A stretch of 64,000 nucleotides of DNA from Saururus chinensis (taxonomy: Eukaryota > Streptophyta > Magnoliopsida > Piperales > Saururaceae). Position 1 is the first letter of the stretch; each line of letters starts with the position of its first letter. Below the pieces are notes generated by a model that saw only the letters and a list, made by a program, of their open reading frames with translations, had not been told where the DNA came from and did not search any database. The stretch spans positions 15,793,092 through 15,857,091 of the forward strand of contig CP141143.1 of the NCBI GenBank assembly GCA_035235625.1, in the 5' to 3' direction. Shown piece by piece: positions 1-12,479 of this stretch. Made by a program: the position numbers and the translations under genes.

Positions 1-221
1 GTTTTAATTCCCTACGATCCGGATAGTTGTATCACTGTCAAGCTTTCAGAGATTAAGGGTTTATTTGGATTGATGAAAAGCAGGGAAAAAGAAATGAATC
101 TTCTTATAATTTTTCAGTTTTTACTATTTGGTATAACGGAGAAAGAGAAACTATAATAAAAAAGGAGAGAAAATAAATAAAAATTTAGCCCAAAATTTTT
201 TCACCCATCAACCCATAAATT
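1..221. other. AT-rich flank, nothing recognised
   Basis: AT-rich sequence with no convincing reading frame, splice structure or repeat. It leads directly into the trinucleotide satellite. Confidence 0.5.
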
Positions 222-252
222 TTGAGAGAAAATTATTATACTAAATACTTAT

Positions 253-835
253 GTCTTACTCCTACTACCACCACTACCACTGCCATTATTGCCACTGCTA
301 CCACCGTCACCGTTATTGTCACCACCACCACTACCATCGCCACCACCGCCGCCGCCACTACCACCAATACCACCGCCGCTACTACCACCTCTGCCACTAC
401 TATAGCAGTCACCACCACCACCATTATCACTGCCACCACCACTAATGCTGCTGCCACTACCACCAATGTCACCGCCACCACCATCTCTACCATCGCCACC
501 ATCACCATCGCCGCCACCACTATCACTGTCGCCGCCTTTGTCACCACCACCACCACCGCTGCCACTGTCACCACCGCTGTCGCTACCGCCACCACCACCA
601 ATGTCACCGCCACCACTGCCGCCGCCACCACCGTCGTCACCGCTGCCACCACCATAGTCGTTGTTGCCACCACTGCTGCCGCCACTACCGATGTCGCTGC
701 CACCACCCCTAATGTCACTGCCGCCACCACCAATATCACCGCCTTTGCCACCGCTACCGCCACCACCACCACAGTTACCACCACTACAACTGCCGCCACC
801 ACAACCACCACATCTGCTACCACCACTATCATTAT
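253..835. repeat. Imperfect (ACC/GCC)n trinucleotide satellite
   Basis: Nearly 600 bases made almost only of CCA, CCG, CTA and TCA-type triplets, pyrimidine-rich on the plus strand and purine/G-rich on the minus strand. Because it is built of triplets, all frames stay open: plus frames read Thr/Ala/Ile, Pro/Leu or His/Tyr, and a minus frame reads Gly/Ser/Asp. These are low-complexity artefacts with no domain, so no gene is called. The triplets are interrupted irregularly, indicating an old degenerating microsatellite. Confidence 0.9.
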
Positions 836-848
836 CAATTTTCTCTAA

Positions 849-3060
849 TATCATTTGTGTAACCAAACAGTGGAAAATATTTAAAAATCTTTTAGTTTTT
901 CTTTCACCTAGATTCACTTTCTCTTTATCTTTTTCCCCGTTTCCACCAATCCAAACAGACCCTAAAGTATTTGAATTATGGGCATTACATTGCGCTAAAG
1001 CGCATATATCATTGGACTTTGGTAGCAAGATTCTGATTAAGGGCAAGCAAAGGTGCTTGTTGCGCGCCTTGTCGGTCAAGTGCACAAAACAAACAGCCTT
1101 CATATGTTCTTTTTTATTTACTTTTCCCGAAAGCAAAAGCATGTTTATTGAACTTACATGTGGTAACTGGTAAGTGTATAAGCTACTATTGCCTATTACA
1201 TGTAACATGCAACATGGAAATAAACAAACAAATAATTGCCAGTTGAGTCTTCTGTGACAACTAGTTCCATGTAAAAAAACGTGAGCATGAGTCAAATTTT
1301 CTCAAGACAAGACAGAAACACCGAGTGATAAACAGTAGAAAATTAGGACACATAAACGAGAAGTTTCAAGGATCGACAATGGAACTGATGACCATTGGTC
1401 TTAATCGATGTTATAGGAGAATTTACATATGCATTGCAAGAAGTATTAGATTTAGAAGTACCCAAGTAATTACTTTTTATTCTTGCAAGTATTAGATTGA
1501 AATTAAACATCATCCATATATTGGTCAGTGGCATACTAAATATGAAATTAAAAAAAGTTAACATAAGCCTAAGCTTTTGTATGCTAGTATAAGCCCGGGC
1601 ATTTTGTGCTGTGAGATGGAGATTTGACGATGTACATTTATAAAGAGGGGCAGACAAGTAATTTAAACCTGCTTCTCCCTAAATAATGCACCGTCGGATC
1701 AAAATATGATGGCACGCAATACCCAAGCCTACGCTGGTGCGTATCAGCCCGAGCTTATGCTAACATGACTCATATTAAATATATCTCTCAAATCCCCCAA
1801 AATGGAAACAGTACACCAAATATGATTATTTTGAGCATGTAACAGCAAATGAATACTTGAAATGTGTATAAAAAAAATACTTAAAATGTACAAGTATCCC
1901 GTACAAGCATACAGAGACTTGCAAACTAATCTTATCATAAAGCATGCTACAATATACATAACAATTAAGATGGAGCAGCACCAGTATCCACTTTCCCCCA
2001 ACTACTCTTGTTGAGCCACGAAGTAAGATCTATGAAGACTAGGACGTGATTTTAATCTGGTGAAAGAGTATAAACCTATGATGCGACTTTAATCCGGTTA
2101 AAGGGTACAATTATGACTTTATTAAGATTTTTCTCTGCATTGACAAACAAAATAATTAAGGAGTAACAGTAATTTTTTCACATATACTAAAAGGAATCCT
2201 ATACTAGCAAATGCAAGCATGTACCTGTTAATTAATGTGTTCTTCCACTGATCGTATTTTGGAGTGATTAATCTGGGTTGATTAGGTTTTGTGCCCTCCA
2301 TGACAACCATGTAGCCGTTGACGAAGAAGAATCCCACTTGGTGACTGGACCAAGCTCTTAGATGTACCCTTCTGTCAAAAATAAAAATCTCTTGGATGTA
2401 CCCTATATTTGAAAATGTTGAAATATGTAACACCACCAATTATTTTAAAGAATTCCGTGAGTATGCACCCCGACTTACAAATGTCATCTTTAAAAACCCT
2501 CCCACTAATGCATTTTTCGGATTTGAGATCCAACGGCCCTTGAACCTTGGTGCACATAGACACGTGTAAACTAGGGTGTTTTTGATTTTAGTAATGTTTG
2601 AATGAAGCTATTTAGACCTACTAAAAATGACTCATTTATCCTGTTTCGCATTTACCCCAGTTATACTTTTCACAAGTTCTTATTTATATCCCTTATTTTT
2701 TCAAAAAACATTCGTCCTTGTACACTATCCCCCACTACATTTCACCCCACCCTAAGATCTCTTTCCCTTTCAAAGAAACCACTATTATTTCTATAGTAAT
2801 GTATGGTGGCGGTAAATATTCATCGTAAAATATTTATATAATAAATGATTGATACTAAGAGTTGTCTTCACATGAATGTAGATAGATATAGCGACTTTTC
2901 GAGGATGGTAGCAATACTAAGGTTGATAAGGCCAGTTAGAAAGGGAACAAAAAAGAAGACGACGAGGGAAACATTAAAAAAAAAGATATGTTTTCTAAAT
3001 TGAATTTTAGATAAAGTAATATTGAATGAATTATTATAAACATAAGGTGACAATAAATAA
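849..3060. other. Intergenic, no gene recognised
   Basis: AT-rich intergenic DNA. The short open frames (for example 1343-1657, 1744-2001 and 2122-2439, all minus) have no recognisable family, no codon-like composition and no start context. No LTR ends or inverted repeats were noticed. Confidence 0.5.
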
Positions 3061-3190
3061 AACTAGGGGTGGGCCTGGTGGCTGAAGTGAGGGCCGGCCC
3101 ACGACATATTGCAGCTGGCTGGGCTTGGGCCTTGCCAGCCGGTTGAGCAAACCCAACACGATATGGCCTACGAGGGATTCAGATAGGCTA

Positions 3191-3276
3191 GGTGGGCACT
3201 CCTACCACAAATTGGTGGAAGTTCCCACTTAACGTCAAACGCGTTTTGCGTCTGGTGCTAGTGGGAGTGCCCACCC
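3191..3276. repeat. Short inverted repeat, MITE-like
   Basis: GGTGGGCACTCCTACCA near 3191-3207 is matched in inverted orientation by TAGTGGGAGTGCCCACC near 3259-3275. The centre holds the small palindrome AACGCGTT (about 3238-3245). Matching target duplications were not found, so this may be a small miniature transposon or only a hairpin. The GGCC-rich flanks (3065-3410) differ in composition from the surroundings. Confidence 0.45.
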
Positions 3277-3740
3277 AGCTGATTTGAAACCTACAGGAGG
3301 AGTGAGTCATGTCGGGCCTGGGTTCCAAGGCCCATGGGCCACCTGACTTGCTCCATTTAATATTCGGTCTAATTCGGTTAGCAGGTTAGTCCACAAGCTT
3401 GCCCTACAAGGCCACCCCAACCCCTTGGCGCCTCCCTAGCGGCTCCTGGTCATGGCCATTTTTTTTTGGAACACAGCTACCCCCCACCCCCCCCCAAAAA
3501 GAAGAATATTATTGCCCTTTTTCTATTGCTCAACACCCTTATTCTCACACACTTACTTGCTATTGGGCACCCAATGGAATAAAGAACTCTTTCGTATCAC
3601 CTTCTCCTTGCCATATACGTGCATGAAATTTTAACTGCTGATAAAGCGGGGTGTGGCCGCTGGTGTCTACACTGTCCAATGCAAAATATCTGTTGAAGCC
3701 AAGTATCCTCCCTCTCATCTTCCTCCCTCCCCTATTCATA

Positions 3741-4097
3741 GGTCCACATTAATTTATGCATATTGTGGTGGTGACCTCTCCCTGCTAGAAACTATCTAGA
3801 AGTTCAAAAAACTTTTGGAGGTTTTTTTGCCGGTGGTACTCTATGCCAAATAAAAGTGATTTAAAATGAGACCTTTGGTCCCTATCAAATTTTATATATT
3901 GTAGTTGTGACCATCCCCCGCTAAGTTTTTTCTAAAAATTTAAAATACTTATGGAGGTTTTGTGGTAGGGGGTACCTCATGCAAAATAAAGCTGCATTAT
4001 ACAAGGAACAAAGGTCCCCGTAAATGTATGCATATTGTGGCGGTGACCTCCCCCCGACAAAAACCATCCAAAAGTTTTAAAAACTTCTAAAGGTTTT
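3741..4097. repeat. 136-bp tandem repeat, 2.6 copies
   Basis: The start GGTCC plus a downstream TATTGTGG-type motif recurs at 3741, 3877 and 4013, exactly 136 bases apart each time. Units share blocks around GGAGGTTTT and ATGCAAAATAAA. The third copy stops at 4097, exactly where an LTR-like terminus (TGTCACACC) begins, so the array was probably interrupted by that insertion. No coding role is visible. Confidence 0.75.
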
Positions 4098-6355
4098 TGT
4101 CACACCTTGGCACACGCCATCCCTGACCCGAACCCAATCCAAGGAGGAAGCAATACGCGGTGTGATGAAGTAGAGTTGGATTGCAAAAGACTTAACCCAT
4201 CCTTGGGTACACACTATAGAGTTGCGCACAAAACCTTTGTACAAAAGAAAATGGAGCAAATAAATGACTACTTAATTAAAGTATTAGTCCATTCATACCC
4301 ACATACCATATTATTAACATAAATAAGCCCATAATGGCTAGCATAAGTCTAAGCCATCCATGGCTAATAAAAGTGTGAAGTAGAGTCTAAAGTATAATCT
4401 CAACATCTCATAAAATGAAACTAACATAATCAAGTCCTTTATAAACCCATCCCCTCAATAAGCGGTACCATTCTCATGATGCTCAACATAGAGCCTGTCC
4501 GAACAACCTGTATAGAATGACATGCAGACCCAAAATAAAACACAAACAAAGAGAGGTGAGCCATAGCTCAGTAAGGTGTTAATACATAAAGTAAATTTAT
4601 AGTGACATCACAGGTATACTCAACATAACATTCATCATATAAACATTCACTATACCTATTTAATATGGGATAATCATATAAGCCTAAGTCACATGTACAT
4701 CATGTTATAATTTATATTCCATAAACATCTACTCATGTCACCTGCAAATTATACTATAACCACATTCCATGTCATATGTACATCATGAGTTCAAATATAA
4801 CTCATAATACATATACACCTCATGTGTAAACATATAAAACTCATTATCATAATCATGACTTACATGAATCATTCTCAATATAAGGTCATACATAATTATT
4901 TCTTAATAAAAACATTCACTATGTAACATCAAGTGCATCAACTACACCATCCTGTATATACCATAATCACATGTGTAAAATAAGCTTCATTCTTCCTACA
5001 CAATATGTGTAAATGAGCATTATTTTCCATATATATGCAACAATCAATGATGAATGTCTCACAATTAAGAAAAATAATCAACTTGCTCGATAAGGATAAT
5101 CCCTTGCGGAGAAGGTCTGAATTCCATAAAGGAAAATTAGGGCATTTCAGGTATGTTCCCGTATTGGGAAGGTACCCCCTCTATTCGCTAAGGACAAATC
5201 TTATGGATGAGTTTGAATTCCATAAAGGAAAACTAGAGCAGTATGCTCGCTAAGGACAAACCTTACGGGTGAGTTTGAATTTTACAAAGGAAAACTAGAG
5301 TAGTGTCCTTGCTAAGGACAATCACTTGCGGGGAGAGTTCGAATTTTACAAATAAAAACTAGAGCACATAGTAAGCTGGTGCACTCGGACATGCAATCAT
5401 AGATTCTCAGGGTCCAAGTAACTTAACAAATAAACTCATATCCGCAATTAGCTCATCTCGATTTGGGGAGGCACCTTGTTCTTAAAGAAACTCAAACTAA
5501 AATTATGTCCTTTCGGACCTAAAACCGACTTGATAAGCCTTCGAAAGATTTAATCCGACATCCAATGTTATCCAATCGGTCAATCACGGATAATCATGAT
5601 GAATGCTTATTTATAAATCGTTTTCATGATGCATGTCATATGATACATACGTGAGCAAATGTTAAACGAGTCCAAGTATAAGTAAACACGCTTCAATCAA
5701 TCTACATGTACATGAAATATGATTTATTTATGTCTAATAATATTATAAACATTTACGCAAAAGTGTACATAAATGATAGTGTGCACACCTAAGCTAAGAC
5801 ACGTGAAACATGAACAAACTATAATCAATGTCATAGATAAGTACATTCATAATTTTATCATAATTCTTCTCTATTAGAATCATAGAGTAAATATGATAAA
5901 AATATCGAATAGTAAGTGTTTGCACTATGTTTACAAATTATTGGGCTGTAAAATAGGATAAAATGCCCTAAGCGGCTAATTAGAGTTATTTTATGGCTAT
6001 AAAATGAATTTAATCATTTCAAAACTCACTAATGTAAAATAATTAAAATTTAAGAGTTATGTGGTTCATATGTCATCAAATTGGACGTAGGGCCATGGCG
6101 GGGTCCATACCCTTAATTTATAAAAATATATAATAAAATTTCATAAAATCCATAAACTAAGATAAATTAAATTTAATATTAAAACTTATAAAAATACAAT
6201 TAAACCTTGTTAAAATTATAATTATTAATTTTTAACCCCAAGATCAAGTTAAACCGATAATTTAAATAAAACAACATAATATTATATAATTAAATAAAAA
6301 ATTAAATCAAGTTAAAATTAAAGCACCGGTTCGTCACTAAATAGAATAACATAAT
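4098..6355 (-). mobile_element. Degenerate LTR, minus orientation
   Basis: Starts TGTCACACCTTGGCACACGCC, the reverse-complement 3' end seen in the LTRs at 21441 and 24838. It follows the same order of landmarks as those LTRs: opening GACCCGAACCCA motif, central tandem repeats, a GGGGTCCATACC-type block near 6102, then an AT-rich tail. The outer end near 6355 is eroded: no clear CTTACA terminus and no target duplication could be found, so the right boundary is an estimate. Confidence 0.6.
5085..5375. repeat. About 62-bp tandem array inside the old LTR
   Basis: The motif GCTAAGGACAA occurs at about 5187, 5249 and 5311 (62-base spacing), with a related longer first copy from about 5085. Each unit also contains GAATTCCATAAAGGAAAA or a variant. 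It is the local counterpart of the central arrays in the other LTRs here. Confidence 0.7.
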
Positions 6356-6399
6356 TAATTAACCTAAAATTGAGGTAAACAAATTATTATTGAGGTTTG

Positions 6400-6720
6400 G
6401 TCCGTTTAAAGTTTGGCTGTTTGGTTCAATTTCGTGGGGACAAGCTCAAGCTCCTGTTCGCCACTGGATCGGCTGCCTCCTCGTCATGTTTATTTAGAAC
6501 TGGAGCAATTCCCGACTCGAATAATGCAGAAATCAGCTTCGTTTCTCGTCCAGCCCCAGAGGAACCGTGGTTTCTGCACTGCACATTCGCGGAAAATCGT
6601 CCCCGCCGTCTCGTTGAGGGGCTGCCAGTCGTCATCCGCAAAAGTGATTCCGTAGTCTACGCTTTCCAAGAATTTTCGTTGTAGCTTCTCTATCTCCATT
6701 TGCTATCAGTAGCAGATGTT
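6400..6720. other. GC-richer island, possible exon or promoter relic
   Basis: About 320 bases of balanced composition within strongly AT-rich flanks. Frames are open on both strands: 6397-6684 plus (95 codons), and 6490-6699 minus (69 codons), which starts MEIEKLQRKFLESVDYG. I recognise no domain in either. The minus frame has exon-like residue composition and a purine-rich sequence before its ATG, but no donor, acceptor or partner exon could be assigned. It could be a first exon, a decayed gene or a CpG-type promoter. Confidence 0.3.
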
Positions 6721-9700
6721 TGTTTAAAAGTTTATGCCTTGCTTCTTACTCTCGGTCTAAGCATTCGGTTTCTGCTTCTCTTCCCTGGACAAGTTGCGGT
6801 GGGAACGGCAAGACCGTCGGAGATATCCGGATGAACTGTCAGGAAAGTCGGACGCTAAGTGGTTTGACATTGTGCACTTGCTTCGATGTGCATAATCATT
6901 AAAGATTGGAAGTCTTAACGTAATTTTTCTGATGGCATTTCGCAAATGTGACTTTGTGAATTTGAATTGGCGTATGAGTTAGGGATTTGATAATACTAAT
7001 TGTATATTTGTACTCCGTCTTGCAAAATAATAAGCTTTCCGATGGGTGGGAACTGTGTGGGGTAATATGGGTTAAAGTTCCAGCTGCCCAACTCGAAAAT
7101 GTAGTTCAGGGATTAGTAGGAGTTAGTGGAGAATACTCATGTAATCCAATTTCTTTATATATAACTCATGCTATTTATATTTTTTATGACTGGATTTTGC
7201 AAATGAAACTGTGAATTTAGATGATTGGATGAGTGAATTACTAAGTTATACTTCTTTTCTCCTATATTAATAGCTATATTTGAAAAAATAATATTTTTTA
7301 TTAAATGGTAAAACATATGGGTGTAAACGAATAAATATGGACTATTTTTATACAAACCATATGTTTATCTGTGTACATATGTTTATGATGGACATGGATA
7401 AAAATAAATAGATATGTAAAAAATGAAGGTAAATATTTAACATAGATTACTTTGTTTTCAAATTAAGGGTAATTAGTAAAAAATTATTTAAAAATAAATT
7501 ATAGTAATAGTGGGATAGTCTAATCTAATAAATAAATAATAATGGTATAAAATATATGTAAGAGTATATATTCCACAACATTGATTTTGACTTCCATATT
7601 ATAACCCCCAGTTTTCTTTTCTAAAGCACGATTACTCTCTTATATCCTCAACCTTGAATTTAGGTCCTCCGTATTCATTTCCTTACGCTTATGCTTCAAG
7701 TAATTTTTAAAATCCTTTTAAAAAAATGGTAATTTTTCAATTATAATAGCCATATGAAAAGATTCACTCAAAGTACCTTCTGCATGTCTATCATGCAGGA
7801 TCACTTGGAGAGCTCTTAGATTTGATCAATCAAAGTCTTAAAATTTAGAAGTCCAAGAATTAGCGTACAATGAGTTTCTTCATTCTAACATCTTCTCTTT
7901 TGTACTTCTTATCCAAGGATTCTCAAAGTACTTTAGCACTCTTTATTGGACTATGTACATTCTACAACATGTTATCTAGCATGTTGAGAATATAATTTTG
8001 GCAAAAAAAGCCTACATGTTTTTATGTATTAACTACCGCAATAGCTTATTTGTCATCATTTTTTTCCTCAAAGGAACATTTTCTTGCAAGAATCGAGTCA
8101 AATTCAACTTGGTTAAATAAAATAGCATCTTCTATTGCTATCTCTTAAAATGTGCACCATTAAATTTTTTCGGCTTGTCTTTCACTTGAAAAGGAACATA
8201 ATTAGTCACAGTACTGAAAATTATAACCGAAGTTATATTGGTACCCTTTGTAGCCATTTCTATTCTAATGAATAAAAGATAATCTCAATTTCGAAATACT
8301 AATCATAACAGTAAAGTACGAAAGGAAAATAAATTTTGCCTTTAAGATTAATAATTTTGTATCTTAGTAATTATTGCGATGAAAGAAAATTACATAAGGT
8401 TAATCAAATCAAATGTGTACACTTTATCCCGAAGACAAAATTCACCTTCCCTTCTAGTGCTTAAGAATCACTTGGGTATTTATCTCTCAGGATAAGACAA
8501 TCCAGCACACATTGTAGAAACACCTTTATACAGCGTATATAACAAATTAGCATTATGAAATTGCTATCACATAAGACAATAATGAAATCAAATAAAAGAT
8601 ATATAAAAAATTATTTTTTTAGTGTTTTATAAAAAATCCTATTGAAGACAAGTCATTACGTTCAAATAGACACGTCTGCCCGTTAATCGACATATTTGGG
8701 TGAAAAAAATTGATTCTTTTTAAGTTAAGAAAAAACCAAATAAATTTATTCTAATAATAATTATTTTGTTTATCCAACCCAACCCAACCCGCCCTTACCG
8801 ATCACAAGTGCAAACCCAACTGAGCCAGTCGAACAAATAGCAGCGACAGATGCATGCGCATATGAGTTAGCCCACCTAAGTATATAGATCCAACATGTAT
8901 TTTTTCTACAAAAATAAGGTAGCCTGAAGGCCTAACTTGAAGTGTCAAACTTATGTGTTATTATATGTGTTATATATTAACACCATTGAGACTATTCACA
9001 ACCTTGGTCCACGTGAAAGTAAGTAACCCACTTTCTAACTCCTTATTTACCTCCTTCTCCGGAAGCTTCTTGCTAATATCTTTCGGCAAAGGATGCTACT
9101 ATATCATGTCGAGCTAGCAAATCTCCACTAACCCTAACGAGCATTCAAATATCTGTCCCCCCATACATTCGGAAAGGTAACTGATTCCCATGCTTTCTGA
9201 CACAGGGAAAACAACAACGTACTGCCAATAGAGCATGGACTACTTTTGAATTAATGGAAAGACCACCTTCCTCCAAAAAACTATTCTCAGATGTTATCTA
9301 CGGCAATTTGGAGCATAAAATGTCATGTCTTCACTGGCTTCAACATATGGGCAAGAAAGCACAAGCTCTTGAAACAATAGACAAGAAAATGGATAAATGG
9401 AAGATTCAGTGATCTCCAAAACATCTTGCACATAAGCTGCAACAGCAGCAATTCCAAGCAGTGAGAAACCTCAACTATCTTCCCAACCTGTTGAAACATC
9501 ATTCATCACCTCAGATGCCCTTTTTCATTGCAGAAAAATCTAGAGGTAAGACCACAGATATGGAAAACATGGGTGTTGTTCCTTGTCTTCATATGTCAGT
9601 CGCCTCCACAAAATCTTCAGTATTTCGGGACCAGTTGCGCCTTTGAAATACTTTGTTAAAGTTTATCTTAAAAATCTGTCATGCGGTGATACAGGCCTTC

Positions 9701-10152
9701 ACTTGTCATTTCTTCCACTCCCAAGGATGGTATTAGCAATGAATACCATGCTTCCAACTTTAAATTAGATATCAACCCCCAGCAGTATGCATTCAATTTA
9801 GGCTCACAAGATGGATGCTCAAATTATGTTTGAGAAGAAATAATAGGAGAGATTTATCTGACCAAAAAGCTGCCAAATGAATATCATCCCAAGGCAATTC
9901 GAATTTCCAGAAGTTTGATCATTTCGATATTTCAATGAACTTCATATAAATTTGAATTTGGACCGGTAAAAATATCTATTACCAGTATAGTTTTGATAAA
10001 TCTTTTAAGGGATGAGCCAATCCAATATTAGTTGTGCTGGTAGGATCTCGCTCAGTTGGGGGGAGAGATCGGTGCAGGGCTAAATGCCCCAATTCCTGCG
10101 GCTGATCAAACAAATCTTTGAGGGATGAAACAGATGGTTCAAGGATATTTTC
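6721..10152. other. Intergenic, and 3' flank of the PPR gene
   Basis: Mostly AT-rich DNA with many short A/T runs. The part nearest 10152 is the downstream side of the minus-strand PPR gene and should hold its 3' UTR, but no poly(A) signal stands out. Open frames at 9461-9646 and 9583-9768 are short and unrecognised. CCCAAC-type repeats near 8780-8815 are too short to classify. Confidence 0.4.
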
Positions 10153-12324
10153 TTACCAGTAATCTTTGCAGCTACAAAGTCCATCCATAAAATGGTGAAA
10201 GCGTGTTCTATCTCTCACAAGAATTTTCTGTTTGCATGATTTGGAAACATGCTTTATGAATAAATGGCAGTCACCACAGATCCTCAAATTTTTAACAATA
10301 CGAATAGTGGCAGATCCTTCAGCATTCTTCATTATGGCAAATGCAATTGCCAGCTTCTCGCTGTGATGGCTGAGTGATATCTCTTTATCTTCCTCATCCA
10401 AATCATGTAAGGCATCAACAGTTAAAGGGATATATCCATCTGAACGTAATTTTCTACTCATTTCATCCAACCACATATAGATCTCACCAGCTTGAGGGTG
10501 GGATTTGTCTCCTGCAACAAATTCATAGACTGTCCCATCTAATTCGACTGAACTAGAACCTGGTTCTTTCTTGATTCCAGTCCTCTTAATGTTGCCTCTC
10601 ATCTCCAAAGCCTCATACCATCTTCCGGCAGCAGAATAAATGTTTGAGAGAAGAACATGGCAACCAACTTCCGTCACATTCCACTGTAAAAACTTCTCAC
10701 TGACCCTATCAGCAACTTCTATGTTTCCATGAATCTTACAGGCTCCCAGTAAAGACCCCAGAATCATTACATCTGGTTCCATTGGCATTTTTCGAACGAC
10801 ATCTTCTGCTTCTTCCAACAAGCCAGCACGCCCAAGAAGATCAACCATGCAACCGTAATGCTTCAATTCAGGCTTAATCCCATAAATGGTAGACATGCTT
10901 TGCAATATTTTTCTTCCCTTTTCCACGAGTCCACCATGACAACATGCCATCAACACGCCAATGAAAGTGATATCATTTGGTATGACACCTAACCCTTGCA
11001 TCTCTCTAAACATTTCGAGTGATTTACAGGAAAGGCCATTAACAGCCAAGCCTGTGATAAGAGCATTCCAAGCAGAAACGTTTCTCTGATCCAACTTTGA
11101 GAAGACTTCCATCGAGTTCTCTATACTTCCACATTTTGCATACATGTCAACCACAGCAGCACCCAAGTTCTCAGTAAGTCTGATTCCATTTCTGTCTATG
11201 TAAGCATGGACCCACTTACCCTGCTCCAATGCTGCCAACTGTGCACAAACTGAAAGCACACTGAGCAAAGTAACTTCGTTTGGCCTAGTTTTGTTCTCTA
11301 ACAACATCTCTTTAAACAATTCTAAGGATTCCCTACAACGATTAAATTGAGCATAACCTGAAATCAAACAGCTCCACGAAAAAACATCTCTCTCTGGCAT
11401 CTCATCAAATAATCCACGTGCCATGTCAAGCTCTCCGCATTGAGCATAACCCGAAATCATCGAATTCCAAGAAACAATACTTCTTTCAGGCATCTCATCG
11501 AACAAATTTCGTGCCAGTGACAGCAATCCATTTCTCGCAAACCCTGAGATCATTGAGTTACATGTCACAACATTCTTCCCCACTGGCATTCTGTCAAACA
11601 AATACTGAGCAGAGTCCAGCTCTCCATTTCTCGCATGCCCAGATATCATCGCTGTCCAGGAGACCTCGTTTTTCTCCGGCATTTCATCGAACATTTTACG
11701 AGCAGCGTCCACTTCCCCTGATTTCACATACCCATCGATCAGAGTATTGTAGGAGACAACATCCAATAACGGGCTCGCGTCAAACAATCTCCTTGCGGAA
11801 CCCAAATCTCCAATCACCGAGTAGAAGTTTAAAAGGGTATTTACAACATACACATCAGTATCAAACCCGAACTTGATCACCTGATTGTGAATCTGCGTTC
11901 CACAAACGACAGACCGACACACAGAGGATGATTTTGCGAGGAAAGGGAAGGTGAAACGGTCGGGCTTTAGCGCCAGCCGGAGCATCCTGGAGAAGGCGAG
12001 GAGGGACTCATGCGGCAACGAGTTCTGAGAAAAACCCCTGATCAGAGTGTTGTACAAGAAGGTGGAGGAGGACGGGGAGAGGTCGGGGGGTTGGTGGAGG
12101 TTGACGAGGAGCTGCGCGTGGAGGAGGAAGTCGGGGTGGTGAGAGAGGGCAAGGAACTCGACGAGCTTACAGAGTGTAATGGCGCGCCCAACCAGGCCGG
12201 CGACGTAAAACCGTGCCAGGATGGTGCGGAGGCGGCGCGTCGTCTTACAGGTCCGAAGCTGGGGCAGGAGAAGGTCCGGCAGAGTGGCGGGCCGAGGCGG
12301 CCCAGACGCTAGCCGGTGCCGCAT
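10153..12324 (-). CDS. PPR protein, PLS class with E and DYW domains
   Basis: Intronless 723-residue protein, as usual for plant PPR genes. Residues about 1-85 are Arg/Leu-rich and lack acidic runs at the start, compatible with an organellar targeting region. PPR units run from about 89 to 545, with repeated cores such as VSYNTLIDGYVKSGEVDAA and VSWNSMISGYAQCGELDMA alternating P, L and S types. The E/E+ region spans about 520-630. The C-terminal DYW domain (about 630-723) keeps the deaminase signatures: HSE at 654-656, CGDC at 683-686, CSC at 717-719, and the terminal Asp-Tyr-Trp. Proteins of this class recognise single RNA sites in mitochondria or plastids and promote C-to-U editing; the target and organelle cannot be read from the sequence. 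The start is the first ATG of the frame; a G-box block lies 21-82 bases upstream. All key residues are intact, so I consider it functional. Confidence 0.95.
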   Translation of the reverse strand: MRHRLASGPPRPATLPDLLLPQLRTCKTTRRLRTILARFYVAGLVGRAITLCKLVEFLALSHHPDFLLHAQLLVNLHQPPDLSPSSSTFLYNTLIRGFSQNSLPHESLLAFSRMLRLALKPDRFTFPFLAKSSSVCRSVVCGTQIHNQVIKFGFDTDVYVVNTLLNFYSVIGDLGSARRLFDASPLLDVVSYNTLIDGYVKSGEVDAARKMFDEMPEKNEVSWTAMISGHARNGELDSAQYLFDRMPVGKNVVTCNSMISGFARNGLLSLARNLFDEMPERSIVSWNSMISGYAQCGELDMARGLFDEMPERDVFSWSCLISGYAQFNRCRESLELFKEMLLENKTRPNEVTLLSVLSVCAQLAALEQGKWVHAYIDRNGIRLTENLGAAVVDMYAKCGSIENSMEVFSKLDQRNVSAWNALITGLAVNGLSCKSLEMFREMQGLGVIPNDITFIGVLMACCHGGLVEKGRKILQSMSTIYGIKPELKHYGCMVDLLGRAGLLEEAEDVVRKMPMEPDVMILGSLLGACKIHGNIEVADRVSEKFLQWNVTEVGCHVLLSNIYSAAGRWYEALEMRGNIKRTGIKKEPGSSSVELDGTVYEFVAGDKSHPQAGEIYMWLDEMSRKLRSDGYIPLTVDALHDLDEEDKEISLSHHSEKLAIAFAIMKNAEGSATIRIVKNLRICGDCHLFIKHVSKSCKQKILVRDRTRFHHFMDGLCSCKDYW

Positions 12325-12344
12325 CTACGCTTCCCGCAGGAAAT

Positions 12345-12406
12345 GGTGGAGGCAACCTGCACGTGTGACTAATGAGGAAGACAGCGCATTTAAATTCACA
12401 CGTGGG
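12345..12406 (-). promoter_or_regulatory. Double G-box block upstream of the PPR gene
   Basis: Two CACGTG G-boxes (12360-12365 and 12399-12404) flank a segment with GACAGC and ATTTAAATT. The block lies just upstream of the PPR start codon. The same arrangement, including the leading GGTGGAGGCAA, recurs at 29074-29134 upstream of the EPL gene. G-boxes are bound by bZIP and bHLH factors in plants; use here is inferred. Confidence 0.6.
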
Positions 12407-12479
12407 TCTATTCTCGCATGTGAATAATTGCCCATCAAGAATCAAAACCGGCTCCTATCAGGGTACATAGTAACAGGAG

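Noticed and set aside
222..1295. Long Thr/Ala, Pro/Leu and Gly/Ser-rich open frames
   Set aside because: They are frames of a triplet satellite, open on several frames at once, with no start context or domain.
10374..12427. Plus-strand frames over the PPR gene
   Set aside because: They are antisense shadows of the DYW-type PPR coding sequence.
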